Shown in pieces: positions 42,919 to 54,288 of a stretch of 64,000 bases of DNA (position 1 is the stretch's first letter; each line of letters opens with the position of its first letter). Origin of the DNA: Microcyclospora pomicola (Eukaryota; Ascomycota; Dothideomycetes; Capnodiales); assembly GCA_002786065.1 (NCBI GenBank), contig NHNY01000017.1, positions 62,001 through 126,000 on the forward strand, given 5' to 3'. Under the pieces are notes generated by a model. It saw nothing but the letters and a program-made list of their open reading frames with translations. It did no database searches and had not been told where the DNA came from. The position numbers and the translations under genes are program-made.

Positions 42919-44964
42919 ATGGGTATCAACGGGTACGTGATGTGCTCTGCATGACCATTGATCAATCACAACATAAATTGATTTGTGTCCAGACTCTGGG
43001 ATGTGCTCGGTGATGGCGAGATCTGTTCTATCGCAGACTACGCCGCACGTTTCTTCCTAACCCACAAGCGCCCGCTGCGGATCGCGGTCGATGAGGCATG
43101 CTGGCGTTTCACCAATCTGACGGACGAGCAAGTGAAAGCAATTCGTGATGGCGAGCCTGCTGCAAACCCCGTGGAGAGGACGATTCTCTGGAGAGTTCTT
43201 CGGCTTCTCAAGCTGAACGTGCAATTGCTTTTTGTCTACGATGGACCCAAACGGCCCTGGAAGCGAGGCAAGCGGGGCGGCGGTCGTATTGACTTCGAGT
43301 TGACGCGTTTGCTGCACAAGATGCTCGATCATCTGAAGATCCCGCATCATCAGGCTCCAAGCGAGGCGGAGGCAGAGTGCGCGAAGCTTAATCAATTGGG
43401 TGTTGTGGATGCGGTCTGGAGCGATGATGGCGATGCATTCATGTTCGGCTGTCAGACGCTCATCAAGCAGCACAAAATTGGCGGGAAGATTGTCACGTCT
43501 AAATCGAATGACGGACCACTGGGGACGGTGAAAGTCTTCACGATCGACTACCTCCGCGACAGACTAGATCTTGATGCTGATAGCCTGGTTCTGTTCGCTA
43601 TGCTTGCTGGCGGCGACTACGATGTGAATGGACTTCGAGGTTGCGGACCCAAGAATGCCAGTCTGGTCTCTCAACGTGGGTATGGTGTCGCGTCAGCTCT
43701 ATGCCATGTTTCGAAAGAGCAACTTCCTCTGTGGCGCGAGTACTTATCCGAGACACTGTTCGCCATCACTGGTCGAGCTTTTGACGTTCCCTACACCTTT
43801 CCAGACTGGAAAGCACTTGAACATTACCGTAACCCCATGGTGTCGACCGAAGTACAGCTACATACCTTGCGAGGGCTACGTCAAGGCTGGGACAGACCTA
43901 TCATAGCTGCCGACTTGAGGATGTTCTTGCGAGAGCGTTTCAACTTCGGGACACGCGAGTTTCTGAAACACATTTCGCCCATTTTCCTGGTCAGAGCATT
44001 GGCTCGCGCTACGCCGGAGCAGCGATCAGAAAATCTACAGTATGAAATCCAACTGAAGCGGACGAGAGCTGTCAAGCTTAAAGATGGAGAGGAGCCTCCT
44101 GTCAAATGGGAAGCCAAGATCTCCTTTTCGCCATTGCACAATATCCAAATCGATGTAAGCAGAGCACCAGTAGAGGAAGACTGGGGCAAGTGGGCGGCAA
44201 AGGACGGAACAGCATACGATCCGACGCAAGCTTTAGACTTCGAAATACTGGACTGCTTCCTCCGTCATGGTCTTCCTGACGAATGGCATCAGGCAGAGGT
44301 ATCTAAGCTAACATCACCGCAAAAGCGTAAGACGGCAGATATCACCCCTTCTTCTTCTGCAGCATCGATCACTCCAGGTACTACGACTCCAAAGAAGGAG
44401 AAGAAGACTTCTAGGCTAGATGTCTCCGGCGTCAATTCTTCAGCAACAGCGGCCGCATCCAGCTCTCAAGACAAATCCGCAACGCCCAAGAAGAAGCATA
44501 AGGTTGACGACAAAACACCGACGCATTCTGAAGGCGCAGGCACTACGAAAGAATGTGAACCAGCTCGACCCAGGTTTAAGATACCTCGTATCATCAAGTC
44601 AGCCCTGCTGGATGCCGCAATTGACAGCAGGCCATCTTCCTCGGCTCACTTTGTTGACCTGGACGACTTGGAGCTTGACACAGGAGGAAGACAAGCACAG
44701 CGACCACCGCCCATGGGTGTACTTCCAAATCGCGCCCCCAGATCTAATGAGGACCCCACAATAATGATCGATGTAACTCCATCTACCCCAACCCACAAAC
44801 CCTCCAATCCCGCAACCCTAGTCGCAGGCACTTCAGTTGATCCGGCCACCCTTCGAGCACTTCGGCAGAAATCCTCCCTGCTCCAGGGTCCACCAAAGTC
44901 GCCGCACATGCCGAAGCCGAGGACATGGAATGTCAACGCTTCAGAGATCATTGACCTGACGTAA
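42919..44964 (+). CDS. YEN1: Holliday junction resolvase Yen1/GEN1 (XPG/Rad2 nuclease)
   Basis: Exon 1 is 14 nt (42919-42932, MGIN plus two bases). A 60-bp intron with GTACGT donor and CAG acceptor leads to exon 2 (42993-44964). The product is 661 residues. The join gives MGINGLWDVLGDG, the invariant XPG-N start with the catalytic N-terminal Gly. XPG-N continues with VDEACWRF and VYDGPKRPWKRG. XPG-I has APSEAEAECAKL with acidic residues E129, E131 and E133, then WSDDGDAFMFGC with D150 and D152, and GGDYD at 211-215. A helix-hairpin-helix follows (GLRGCGPKNA), then a chromodomain-like stretch, then a disordered Ser/Lys-rich tail from about 450. Yen1 cuts Holliday junctions symmetrically in mitosis. 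The Ser/Thr-Pro sites in the tail fit Cdk control. Confidence 0.95.
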
Positions 44965-45631
44965 TTTTTCATCACGACTTGAAACGGCGTTTGCAAGATG
45001 GCGAGCAGCATTACCAATTTTTTGACACCCCCAGCTACACTTAGCTATGATTTAACGAAACTTAGCGATCCCATGCATTGATGATATATGTTGATTTTGA
45101 CCATCTTGAGCCGCGGTAGCTTCGAAACCAAGGTAGTCTAAGGTATAGATCAAGCATGTTTGTTCCAGCCAGATATGCTGTCAGGTTTGTGGTGTACCCG
45201 TAACACGCGTATGCTTCGTGGATAGGAACATGCAAGTAGCAGCTCGCGAGTCGAGTATAGATTTTTGAACGCTCGTTGCAGCTAGTCTGAGCATGCATTG
45301 GGAATCCGCCATCCTTCGCACGGCGACAGTCCCGTGCAGCTGCATGCGCGTTTCCAGTGTCTCGCTCTCGGTCAGCAGCGTATCCTACTAGCCATTTCTA
45401 GGTTGAGGCCACGGAAAATGTACGCGTTTATGATTGAGGAAGCCGAGGCCTTTGATTTCGGTTGCTATCGATGAAACGTTGGTGTGTTTCGCGGCCCGTG
45501 GTCGTATCTGATATGTAAGTAGGCATGGCTACCAAATCAAGGATCGGGTTGCCTGACATACGCGACAACCATGGAAACTGAATTCTGGCTTCATCGTAAG
45601 GAGGAAAGATGTAGTGATGTGCGTGCAGCTC
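44965..45631. other. Intergenic region, convergent 3' ends (YEN1 / PEP7)
   Basis: No gene, RNA or repeat is recognised. Short ORFs are unconvincing. Confidence 0.45.
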
Positions 45632-47829
45632 TCATTTGATGATCCCTTCATCGCCCGCATACGCAGCTGCGAAATCCATCTGCCCCAGCTGCCCTTGGAT
45701 CTGATCGATTTCAAGAGTGAGGTCTGCGACGTTCTGCGATAGCGCGCTGACCTCGTCGAACTTCCTTCGCTTGTTAGCGTCGATGATCATCTCGGTGACG
45801 AGGAATTTTTGCTCCTCGAGCACAATCAAGCGCTCTTTCAGCTGCTTCTCCTCCGCTTCGAGCGCGGTGACCGCTATGGAGCTCGTGCTGCTTTCACGGC
45901 TGCTGCCTGGCCTTGAGCCTGCGCCGTTTGAGATCGCGTTGTACTTGATGGCGGCAAGCGCGCCTTGTGGCCGGCCATTGGCAGTGGTCTCCGGGTTGGC
46001 TCGCGGCCCACCAGGCGTTGCATGCCTCATGATCTTCGGCAGACTTTTCAGTGGCAGCATGTGTAGATGCAGGAAATTGGTAGCCTGTTGGTATATCGCT
46101 TTTTGTAGTCGTTGTTGGGTCTGGCTGGTGGTAGGCATGTCTCGAATTCTTCTTGCTGCAACATCATACTGTGTGAAAGCATCGGTCAAGCGTTTGCGCG
46201 TCTTGGACGCTTCCGCCAATTGCGCAGACGATGGCGGATGCTCTGGATTCTGAAGTGTTGTGAGTAGCCGTTGAAATCTGGGGAGCAACAGACGAATTCC
46301 GTGCTCGAATTGAATGAGGTTGCCAAAAGCACGTTGTTCCACCGTTTGTGTGTTGAGCTCTCGAGCAAAATCTGCCTTGCCAAATATCATGCGCTGGCAA
46401 TCCTTACACATGCGAACGTCGACTGCTATCTTGCCTGGTATTTTCTCTGTGATGGTGTCAGCAGCTGCAACGTATCAGTACTTTGCACCACTGAAAGCAG
46501 AAGCTCTACTCACTTGTATCGACGTCCAGTCCGATCTCGGTCGAACAAGCAGTCGCAAGGTCACCACAAACGACTCGCCCACAGGTCCTGCAGTGATGGC
46601 GACGGAGCGTGTACTGCGAGAATGGCTGCTGGCAAAATGGACACTGCAGGACGAGTGCATCGTCCTCCCAAGGCACAATTGTCTGCTCCAAAGCTCTGAT
46701 CTGCGGTTTGTTGCCCTGCAGAGATGACCAGAAAAGGCCACTAGCACTTTGATTTTGTTCTGGCGGAGGTGGATTGGCAAGTAATTGTGTCAACCGGGTC
46801 AACCTTGTTTCCAGTCTACTCGTTTCCAGATACTTTGTGTCCACAGTCTTTCGTCGCACAGATTTAAAGTGTTCGAAATGGTTCCGATCCGGGCCGTTAT
46901 GGTCATTATAGCCCGCCCGACTTTTGTAACACGTCTCACAAACACGATACCACATTCCGCGGACTGGTTCATGTTGTGCTGAACGCGAGAGCTTCATTTG
47001 GTACATGGTGTGCTCGTCGCAGAAGAGCTTCCCGCAATGTCGACAGTTCACTTGACCATTTGTAGCTCCGAGACGTTTTCCACACAGAGGGTCCCCGCAA
47101 GCTTCATGACCATGAGGCCGCTGCCAGTGAGATCGAGTTATGAGATCATCAGGCTCTACACGCGCCTCTTCGGATGGAGCTTGTCGTGAGGGTGACTGGA
47201 CTCGGATGTCGCGCGACACTACTGGAACAGCAGGAGCAAGTGTATCGTTGTTCGACTCAAATACTTCTAGACCACGCAATTTCTGGTTCAACAACTGAAG
47301 TGGCTGGAACTTCTTTGCTTTCACCATTTGCTGTTTGAACCATGTCTTGGCTTCATCCTGCTCCACATCTTCGAGATTGGCATGGTTGTCGTCGATATGT
47401 CTGAAGGGCATCAGCAGTGCCTCTTAGGAGCCCTTGCATCTAGTGTTTTATCATACCCACCTGTTCAGTTGAAGAAGTGTCATCTACATCCGTCAGCCAA
47501 GTATGCCAGATTGCTTCGTGTTTCCATGCTCTTACCATCTCCTCGGTGCATATCGGACAGACCATCCTCGAGCTTGCCGCAGCAACAGCTTGTGCTGTAC
47601 CATGTCCCACAAGCGCCACTCGCGATGCCAGATCCTCATTCTCGGACGTTACCGGCGTGCTTGAGGCATGGGAGCTCAGGGACACAGAGCTTTCCGAAGG
47701 CGACAGTAGTCCTGTTGGTCGAACTGGCTGCCTCGCTATCTGCGAAGGCGGATGTACAGGGTCTGGCGGTGCAAGGTTCTTGCCTGAACCGAGCACTCGG
47801 CCACCCCCCAGGCTCCTTCGCGCAGCCAT
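45632..47829 (-). CDS. PEP7: Vacuolar segregation protein Pep7/Vac1 (Rab5 effector, FYVE)
   Basis: Four exons: 47829-47536, a 23-nt microexon 47483-47461, 47400-46514 and 46464-45632. Introns are 52, 60 and 49 bp. The product is 678 residues. The microexon completes CPICTEEM/MTLLQLN/RHIDDNH, a C2H2 finger with C91, C94, H107 and H112, and DEAKTWFKQQM follows. A first FYVE-like zinc domain lies at about C207-C263. A second, canonical FYVE spans about C359-C424 with RRHHCRTCGR, which binds PI3P. The C-terminal coiled coil fits the rabenosyn Rab-binding domain. Pep7/Vac1 links the Rab5 homologue Vps21 to Vps45 and Pep12 for Golgi-to-endosome fusion. Reading through the first intron instead of splicing breaks the zinc finger, so gene finders may miss the microexon. 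Confidence 0.92.
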
Positions 47830-48105
47830 CTCTGCGATTGAGAAGGGTCAGTGCATCAAAGCAAAGCCATGAGGTCAGTAGGGAGCTATCCCAGTAGGCC
47901 TCGAATGTGCCTGAGGTCATCTGAATCTCGCCGGACCGCGGAAGTCCTCCGCAGCTTGAACCCTAGCTCGTGGTCTACGCTGTCACATGCAGGTCAAAGA
48001 CTGCTTATGTCATTATCACATGCTGCCGTTCTAGCCAAAGGATTGGGAATTGGGCATTTCTTGATCCTTGCATCATCTCCGTCGACATTCTGCATCGTAT
48101 CGAAG

Positions 48106-48937
48106 ATGGCACCCAAGTTTCCCGAAGTCCAAGGTGGAGGCTCATTGATCTTAGCATGGCAAGTCAAGCACAAGAAAGTCCTTGTCGTTGGAGGTGGCGA
48201 AGTATGTTACGCAAGCGTCGTCAAATGCAGACTGATGGCCATGGTGAACTGACTGGAACCCTCAGGTCGCCGCTGGCCGAATTCTGAATCTATTGAACGC
48301 TGATGCTAAGGTCACTCTGGTGTCTCCACGGTCTGGCTTAAACCCCGAGGTCGCTCATCGTGTTGAACGCAACCAGGTCACATATGTCGATAGGTTGTTT
48401 GAGCCATCAGATCTCGACGATCCAGAGCTCACCATGGTTCTAACGGCAATAGACGATCCGGAGGCGAGCTCGCGCATCTGGAAACTATGCAAGCAAAAAC
48501 GAATAGCGGCTAACATCGCTGACGTTCCACCGGAGTGCGATTTCTACTTCGGCTCCGTGCATCGGGATGGACCTCTACAAATAATGGTCTCTACAAACGG
48601 CAATGGACCAAAACTGGCCGCGCTGGTGAGAAAGAAGATTGCAGATGAATTGCCTCTAAACTTAGGTAGTGCTATCCAAAAGGTTGGGATGCTCAGAAAG
48701 AAGCTAAGATTGGTCGCACCGGGCACTGAAGAGGGTCCGAAACGGATGGGTTGGATGTCCAAAGTTTGCGTCGATTGGAGCCTTGAAGACTTCTGCGATA
48801 TGACGGACGAAGACATGGACGGACTGCTCCAGGGATACGGTCCGAACGAAGTACCTAGTCTGGATCAAGTGAGATTACGCGAGAAGTCTGGGGTGCCGGA
48901 GTTTGATGGTAGCTTTGGCTGGTGTTGCGTGGTATAA
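48106..48937 (+). CDS. MET8: Siroheme synthase Met8 (dehydrogenase/ferrochelatase)
   Basis: Two exons, 48106-48201 and 48266-48937, with a 64-bp intron. The product is 255 residues. The join gives VLVVGGGEVAAGRILNLL, the NAD-binding Rossmann motif, preceded by GGSLILAWQVKHKK, typical of Met8. NIADVPPECDFYFGSVHRDGPLQIMVSTNG is present as adjacent blocks, and it contains the Asp and His region used for dehydrogenation and iron insertion. Met8 converts precorrin-2 to siroheme, the cofactor of sulfite reductase in sulfate assimilation. Start codons of MET8 and PEP7 are 276 bp apart and divergent. Confidence 0.94.
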
Positions 48938-49257
48938 GCTAGAGTACGCATTTTTGTCAGGTAGGGGAAGCATAGCCGCAGGCGTAGGGACAGCGCCACG
49001 AACTGTATATTATGGGACGATTCCAAGTCTAATCTGGTCTCAATAATGAATAAGAAGAGGTAAAGTGCTAGACCATATATCAATGTGCGTTTGCGAATAT
49101 GTAGCCTGCACGAGCATCATTAAGGTACGGATGTTTCGTGCCTGGAAGATTCGCGTATGTAATAAATTGTCTTGACTTTCCAAGATTTTGTTCATCCTCG
49201 ACACCTTGATATCTCCTGATGGTGCATCGCTCATTCCCTTAGGAAAAAGACTTAGCA
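48938..49257. other. Intergenic region
   Basis: A 320-bp spacer between tandem + strand genes, AT-rich in part. It probably holds the MET8 3' UTR and the promoter of the methyltransferase. Nothing else is seen. Confidence 0.45.
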
Positions 49258-50630
49258 ATGACGAAGGGCACTTATTACGAAGGGGACGTCAATTTTGATG
49301 ACCTCGCGGCGCGAGATCCCGCCTTTGCTGCTCTCACTCGACAGGCCAAGAACAAGCGATGGATTGACTTCCAAGAGCCTGATGTTGTGTTGTACGCAGT
49401 ACCCCCTGACCTTGTTTGTTACCCAATCCTTGACATACACATTTGCTGATCCTCAAGCCTAGGCAGCTGACTAGATCATTGTTGGCCCATGATTTCAGTC
49501 TCAAAAACTTGACGCTCCCACCCGACCGTCTATGCCCACCTGTGCCCGTAAGATGGAATTATGTGCACTGGATCCAGCAACTTCTCGACTCAACGTCAAC
49601 GTCTTACAGTGACGCAGAGCAATCTGACCGAGAAGTAGTCGGCCTCGACATCGGTGTGGGTGCGTCATGTATCTACGCTCTCCTAGCTTGTACATCCCGA
49701 TCGAATTGGCGGATGTTAGGCACTGACGTCGATGTTCATTCTCTTGAGTATGCCACACGAAACGTTACAGATAACGCGCTTGAGTCTAGAATTCAATTGC
49801 AGCTCACCGAAGTGGATGCGCTGCTTGTTCCACAAGATGTCGAGCTCGACTTTGTGATGACGAACCCTCCTTTCTATGATTCTCCTGAAGAGATGAAAGA
49901 CAGCTACACCAACAAATCTGCTCCTCCATCGGCTGTTTGTACTGGTGCGTACAACGAAATGATATGCCCGGGTGGCGACCTTGGCTTCGTCTCACGCATC
50001 TTGGCCGAAAGCCTCGTGCTCCGCGATCAGGTACAATGGTATACGGCGATGATGGGACGGATGTCTTCGTTACAGCAGTTCGTTGCCAAGCTCAAAGGAA
50101 ACGGCATCAATAACTTCGCTGTCACTGCTTTGACTGCAGGCTACAAAACAAGGCGATGGGCGGTAGCCTGGAGTTTCAAAGATCTACGACCAAGAAACGA
50201 TGTGGCGAGGCATGGAGACCTGGTCCAGGCAGTTTTGCCACAGGTAACTGCCCAGACTATCAAGGTGCCACTGATGAGTGCGCGATGGGCTGGCGAAAAA
50301 GTGGATGCCATGCTTGCAACATTGGAAGTGCGATGGGTATGGCAGAAAGATCGTTGTTCGGGCATCATGGAAACTAAGGAGAACGTTTGGGCACGCTCTG
50401 CCCGGCGAAAACGGAATTACAAAAAGACCCATGAAGATATCGCGGCAGAAGAAGAGAAACGCGGAACGATACTCGCCGGAGACAAGGTCAACACTCAGGA
50501 CATTGCATTGGCAGTGCGAATCAATTGCCAATACGAAGAGGTCCATCTGCGCTGGCTAAGGGGAGATGACTTTGTGCTCTTTCAGAGCTTCTGCGGGTAT
50601 TTGAAGAGAGGACTCTGTGAAAAGAGTTAA
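49258..50630 (+). CDS. METTL16-like N6-adenine RNA methyltransferase
   Basis: Two exons, 49258-49391 and 49463-50630, with a 71-bp intron. The product is 433 residues. The join reads FQEPDVVL/QLTRSLLAHDF. N-terminal NFDDLAARDPAFAAL is typical of the family (DUF890). The Rossmann SAM site is VGLDIGVGASCIYALLA, GTDVDVHSLEYA follows, and the catalytic NPPF is at 179-182 in FVMTNPPFYDSPEE. The human relative METTL16 and the fission yeast enzyme Mtl16 methylate A43 of U6 snRNA and, in animals, the MAT2A hairpin. The fungal protein is probably the U6 enzyme. A basic ARSARRKRNYKKT stretch lies in the C-terminal half. Confidence 0.92.
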
Positions 50631-51003
50631 TGATACACTTCAGACAGATACGATTTCACGAAGAATGAGGTATGCGCGGTGCAGGGAGCATTGAAAGATA
50701 GCCGAGTGACAGCTTTGAACCAAGAAACATGACTTTTGACTAGATCAGAGGCGTGAGGCTTAGAGCTACTCGCAAGGGGGTTGCAGTCCCGATGTCCAGG
50801 CACATATCAATGCAGACAATTATGATAGCTTTGCTTTTCCGCTTTCACATGTCAGAGCTTGAATTGGTTCCACTATAGGCGCGCGTCGATGCTAGCGTTC
50901 CCCTGCTGCGCCACATCTTGGTGGCTGAACATGACAGCAATGCATAAACAACTTGCACCTACACCAGGAGCATCCCCTTGTGGACGCAGCCCAGGAAAGA
51001 AAT
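50631..51003. other. Intergenic region
   Basis: A 373-bp spacer between two + strand genes, presumably the LSB6 promoter and leader. No further feature is recognised. Confidence 0.45.
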
Positions 51004-53283
51004 ATGCCTCGCAGTCGGGCGCCAAAGTCTGGCTACGCTCGAATTGCGCAAGCTGAAGAGGAGGAAGAGGACGAGGCATACTCTGACCATGATGACCGCT
51101 TTCGGGAACCAACCACGCTATCTACATCTGCGCCCTCGTACGCTCCTATCCAGCCTGGCCGACGCGAGCGCATACAGTATCCCGAGACCGGTACGCCAAG
51201 AAATGCATCCCGAAGAAGACGAACGAACAGTGGTGTAGACATCAAGGCTATCAACCAGAGACTCGAACGTTGGGCAGAAGAGATCAAAGACAGGTTCAAG
51301 ATTAGGAGGGTCAAGGGGAAAAGCGCAGAAGATGAGCATCTCGAGATCTACAGCTCCGTATTTCAGGCACCGGAGTGGATACGACCGGCGACCAAGGCGG
51401 TCTTGGAGAATGAGTACGACGATTCAGGCGACAGACTGTCGAAGCTGGAATTCGACGACCATGTCGAAAGCGTCAGAACAGCTATTGAGCTGGGCATGCA
51501 TCCGACCTTGATTGCTCAGGGAAGTAGCGGATCGTACTTTGCACGGAACACTGGAGGCAAAGTGCTTGGGGTATTCAAACCAAAGGACGAGGAACCATAT
51601 GCAAACAAGAACCCGAAGTGGACCAAATGGATACACAGAAACCTGCTACCATTTGCATTCGGCCGCGCCTGTCTTATTCCAAACTTGTCATATGTCTCGG
51701 AAGCCGCTGCGTACCTGCTAGATGTCCAGCTTCGCACCAATATTGTTCCGTACACCGAGGTCGTCAGCTTCAGCAGCAAATCATTCCATTACGACTTTTG
51801 GGAGAGAAGGGCATTCTATAGAAATAGGAAACCATTACCAGAAAAGCCTGGTAGTTTCCAAATATTTCTCAGAGGCTTCAAAGGCGCAACCGAGTTCTTC
51901 CGGGAGCATCCTTGGCCAGACCAACAGCAAACTGGCGCGCGGGCTGCGACACAAAAGCGAAAACGCCGGCGATGGGACGAGAATTGCAGACCTGGAAGCA
52001 TGTTAGCTGAAGATGGAGAGAGTGATGCTGAAGATGGCGGTATCAGCGGCCGAGACCAAGATCGACGGGCTGAATTTTGGTCGCATGAGCTGCAACAGAG
52101 TTTCCGTGAGCAATTAGAAAAGCTCGTGATATTGGATTATGTTATGCGGAACACGGACAGAGGAACAGACAACTGGATGATTCGAATAGACCAAGAGAAG
52201 CAGAAAGCTACAATTGTGGTAGAACCGCCTGGCGAGCCACAAGTTGATCAGAGGGGAGAAGACGGATACGACCGAAGGCGTGAGAGTATGACAACTAAGA
52301 TCACCAAGAACGAGAGCCAAGCGGTGCCGCGTCTCGGCGCCATAGACAACAGCTTGTCGTGGCCTTGGAAACATCCTGACGCCTGGAGAAGTTATCCTTT
52401 TGGATGGTTGTTCCTACCCGTCAGCCTGATTGGTCAACCTTTCTCCGAGCGGACGAGAAAACATTTTCTTCCCCTCCTAACATCCAAAGAATGGTGGCGC
52501 GATACTCAGATCAAGCTTAGAGACTGTTTCGAGCTTGACGCGGACTTCCAGGAAAAGATGTATGCTCGCCAGATTGCTGTCATGAAAGGCCAGGCGTGGA
52601 ACGTTGTGGAAACTCTCAAAACTCCTGACCATGGTCCCCTGGAGCTCGCGCGCAGATCACGAGTGCTGGTCTGGGATGATATAGTCGACATTCCTATCGC
52701 CAATCCACTAAGCACGCCTCATCTTGATAGGCGAAGGACGACAGAAACGCAAGCGGGTACTGCAACCCAAGACATTATCGGAGAGCAAGAGGAGATGGAT
52801 ATTTCCGCTGCGCACGCTTCAGACTCGACATCCACTCAGAATCTCCTCGACAAATCGCCCCCGTTGCAACCCACACAAAATCCTTTCAATATGTCTAGAC
52901 AGCACAGCACTCAGGATATTCTGGAAGCCTCTCGAGCACTGTCACCTCCAATCACCATGAACGACAAAGAAGGTTCTGATGGCACTCCTGTCTCTGTGTC
53001 GATGCGGTCGCCGCGTCCGGGACAATTCCGATCACACACGGGTGCGGGTGTCAATACTAGGGGCCGTATCTCTTATGACGGATCTCGTGCTGCATATGTT
53101 TCACCGAAAGTGCATCGAAGGAGATTCTCACTCAACCTCAAGACCAGTTTTGGAATGGACGAGGATGAAGACGGAGACTTGGGCTACGCTGCTGCAAATG
53201 ATCAAGAGGGTCGGAGCAGGAAAGTCATTGTGGAAAGATTGGAGATGGTTAAGGGCAAGCCACCAGTCTTCAATTGGTGCTAA
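51004..53283 (+). CDS. LSB6: Phosphatidylinositol 4-kinase type II
   Basis: A single exon of 759 residues with start ATG at 51004 (MPRSRAPKSGYARIAQ). An acidic and Arg-rich N-tail precedes the kinase. Kinase marks: AQGSSGSYFARNTGGKVLGVFKPKDEEPY (two adjacent blocks with the ATP-binding Lys), the NPKWTKWIHR block, LDYVMRNTDRGTDNWMIR as the catalytic loop, and AIDNSLSWPWKHPD as the metal-binding Asp motif. A basic and acidic insertion at about 315-365 (QKRKRRRW then DGESDAEDGG) separates the lobes and is common in filamentous fungi. The C-terminal tail is Ser/Thr-rich. The enzyme makes PI4P at vacuole, endosome and plasma membrane. Yeast Lsb6 also binds the WASP homologue Las17. Confidence 0.95.
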   Translation: MPRSRAPKSGYARIAQAEEEEEDEAYSDHDDRFREPTTLSTSAPSYAPIQPGRRERIQYPETGTPRNASRRRRTNSGVDIKAINQRLERWAEEIKDRFKIRRVKGKSAEDEHLEIYSSVFQAPEWIRPATKAVLENEYDDSGDRLSKLEFDDHVESVRTAIELGMHPTLIAQGSSGSYFARNTGGKVLGVFKPKDEEPYANKNPKWTKWIHRNLLPFAFGRACLIPNLSYVSEAAAYLLDVQLRTNIVPYTEVVSFSSKSFHYDFWERRAFYRNRKPLPEKPGSFQIFLRGFKGATEFFREHPWPDQQQTGARAATQKRKRRRWDENCRPGSMLAEDGESDAEDGGISGRDQDRRAEFWSHELQQSFREQLEKLVILDYVMRNTDRGTDNWMIRIDQEKQKATIVVEPPGEPQVDQRGEDGYDRRRESMTTKITKNESQAVPRLGAIDNSLSWPWKHPDAWRSYPFGWLFLPVSLIGQPFSERTRKHFLPLLTSKEWWRDTQIKLRDCFELDADFQEKMYARQIAVMKGQAWNVVETLKTPDHGPLELARRSRVLVWDDIVDIPIANPLSTPHLDRRRTTETQAGTATQDIIGEQEEMDISAAHASDSTSTQNLLDKSPPLQPTQNPFNMSRQHSTQDILEASRALSPPITMNDKEGSDGTPVSVSMRSPRPGQFRSHTGAGVNTRGRISYDGSRAAYVSPKVHRRRFSLNLKTSFGMDEDEDGDLGYAAANDQEGRSRKVIVERLEMVKGKPPVFNWC

Positions 53284-54288
53284 GGTGGTACATCAGCCAG
53301 AGGCTGGCAACACAGCTGCAGCAAAAGTACTGAATGTTGGCCCCAATAGTGTATAATTATGAGTGTCAAGTTATGAACGGCAGGGATTGAGCGTTTGCTA
53401 TGAGTTCAGGATGAACACATGATATGAAGGGTAACTAGAGGGAGACATGTTACATCTAAGGCTTCCGTATCGTGTATTATTGCGAGTTACCACCGATCTC
53501 ATCGCTCCGTGTCAAGTAGCTATGGTAAGAGTCAGTAGGCAAGAATCACGAATACACTGCATGTGTTCGACATGTCTCTCAAGATGCACGGGCCTTACCT
53601 TATCACTACCTCAGCTCGACTACTGACTAGAGTACGACGCCACACGCTACAGAATCATCGACTGACACGTGAAGGCTACTCTACATCAACACAAGACTAT
53701 CAAGTGAAAGCCAAACAGCAGAAAAATACCAGACAGCTCGTGTCGCAGCTTGGAAGATGTTGTATTCATGTTGTGGATGAATTGATGACATGAAACCACG
53801 AATACACGATTGACATTGAGGCAGACATGCGCCACACCATCTCTATGACACTCAAGTTCTCCATACATGCGATAGATGTACAACACTTCCAAGCGATAGC
53901 ATACACCAAGGAGAGCAGCACACTACAGTAGCGATGTATCGCCAACTTCTCGATCCCAAAGGCAAGGCGAAGGAGAAAGCTAAAGCCAACAAGAAGCGGC
54001 CAAGTAACCTAGGTATGTCAAACATAACCTTCACTTGCGTTTGCTGGTGTTATCCATCGCTATCTTCACTTCGTCTGCTGGTCAAGCTTTTTGGTGTCAC
54101 ATGGTCATCTTGTTGAAAACCTCATTGCCCCAGCCACCTGCTATCTGCCTTTATTCTCCGCCATCTGTCCGTTCCATGTCAATGTATCATTGCTTTGTTT
54201 CCTTCCAGTCCTCACTACATCACTTGCACCGACCAAAGACCACCTGCTGTGTTCTTTGTAAAGCATTTGAATCAAGTCGAGCCACGTC
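53284..54288. other. Intergenic region with a candidate spliced upstream ORF
   Basis: About 1 kb separates LSB6 from the helicase gene. At 53934 an ATG opens a Lys-rich reading frame (MYRQLLDPKGKAKEK and on) that meets a strong GTATGT donor at 54013. Splicing to the CAG at 54206-54208 keeps the frame open for 17 more codons, then stops. It could be a short uORF, a 5'-UTR exon of the helicase transcript, or chance. Nothing else is supported. Confidence 0.35.
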
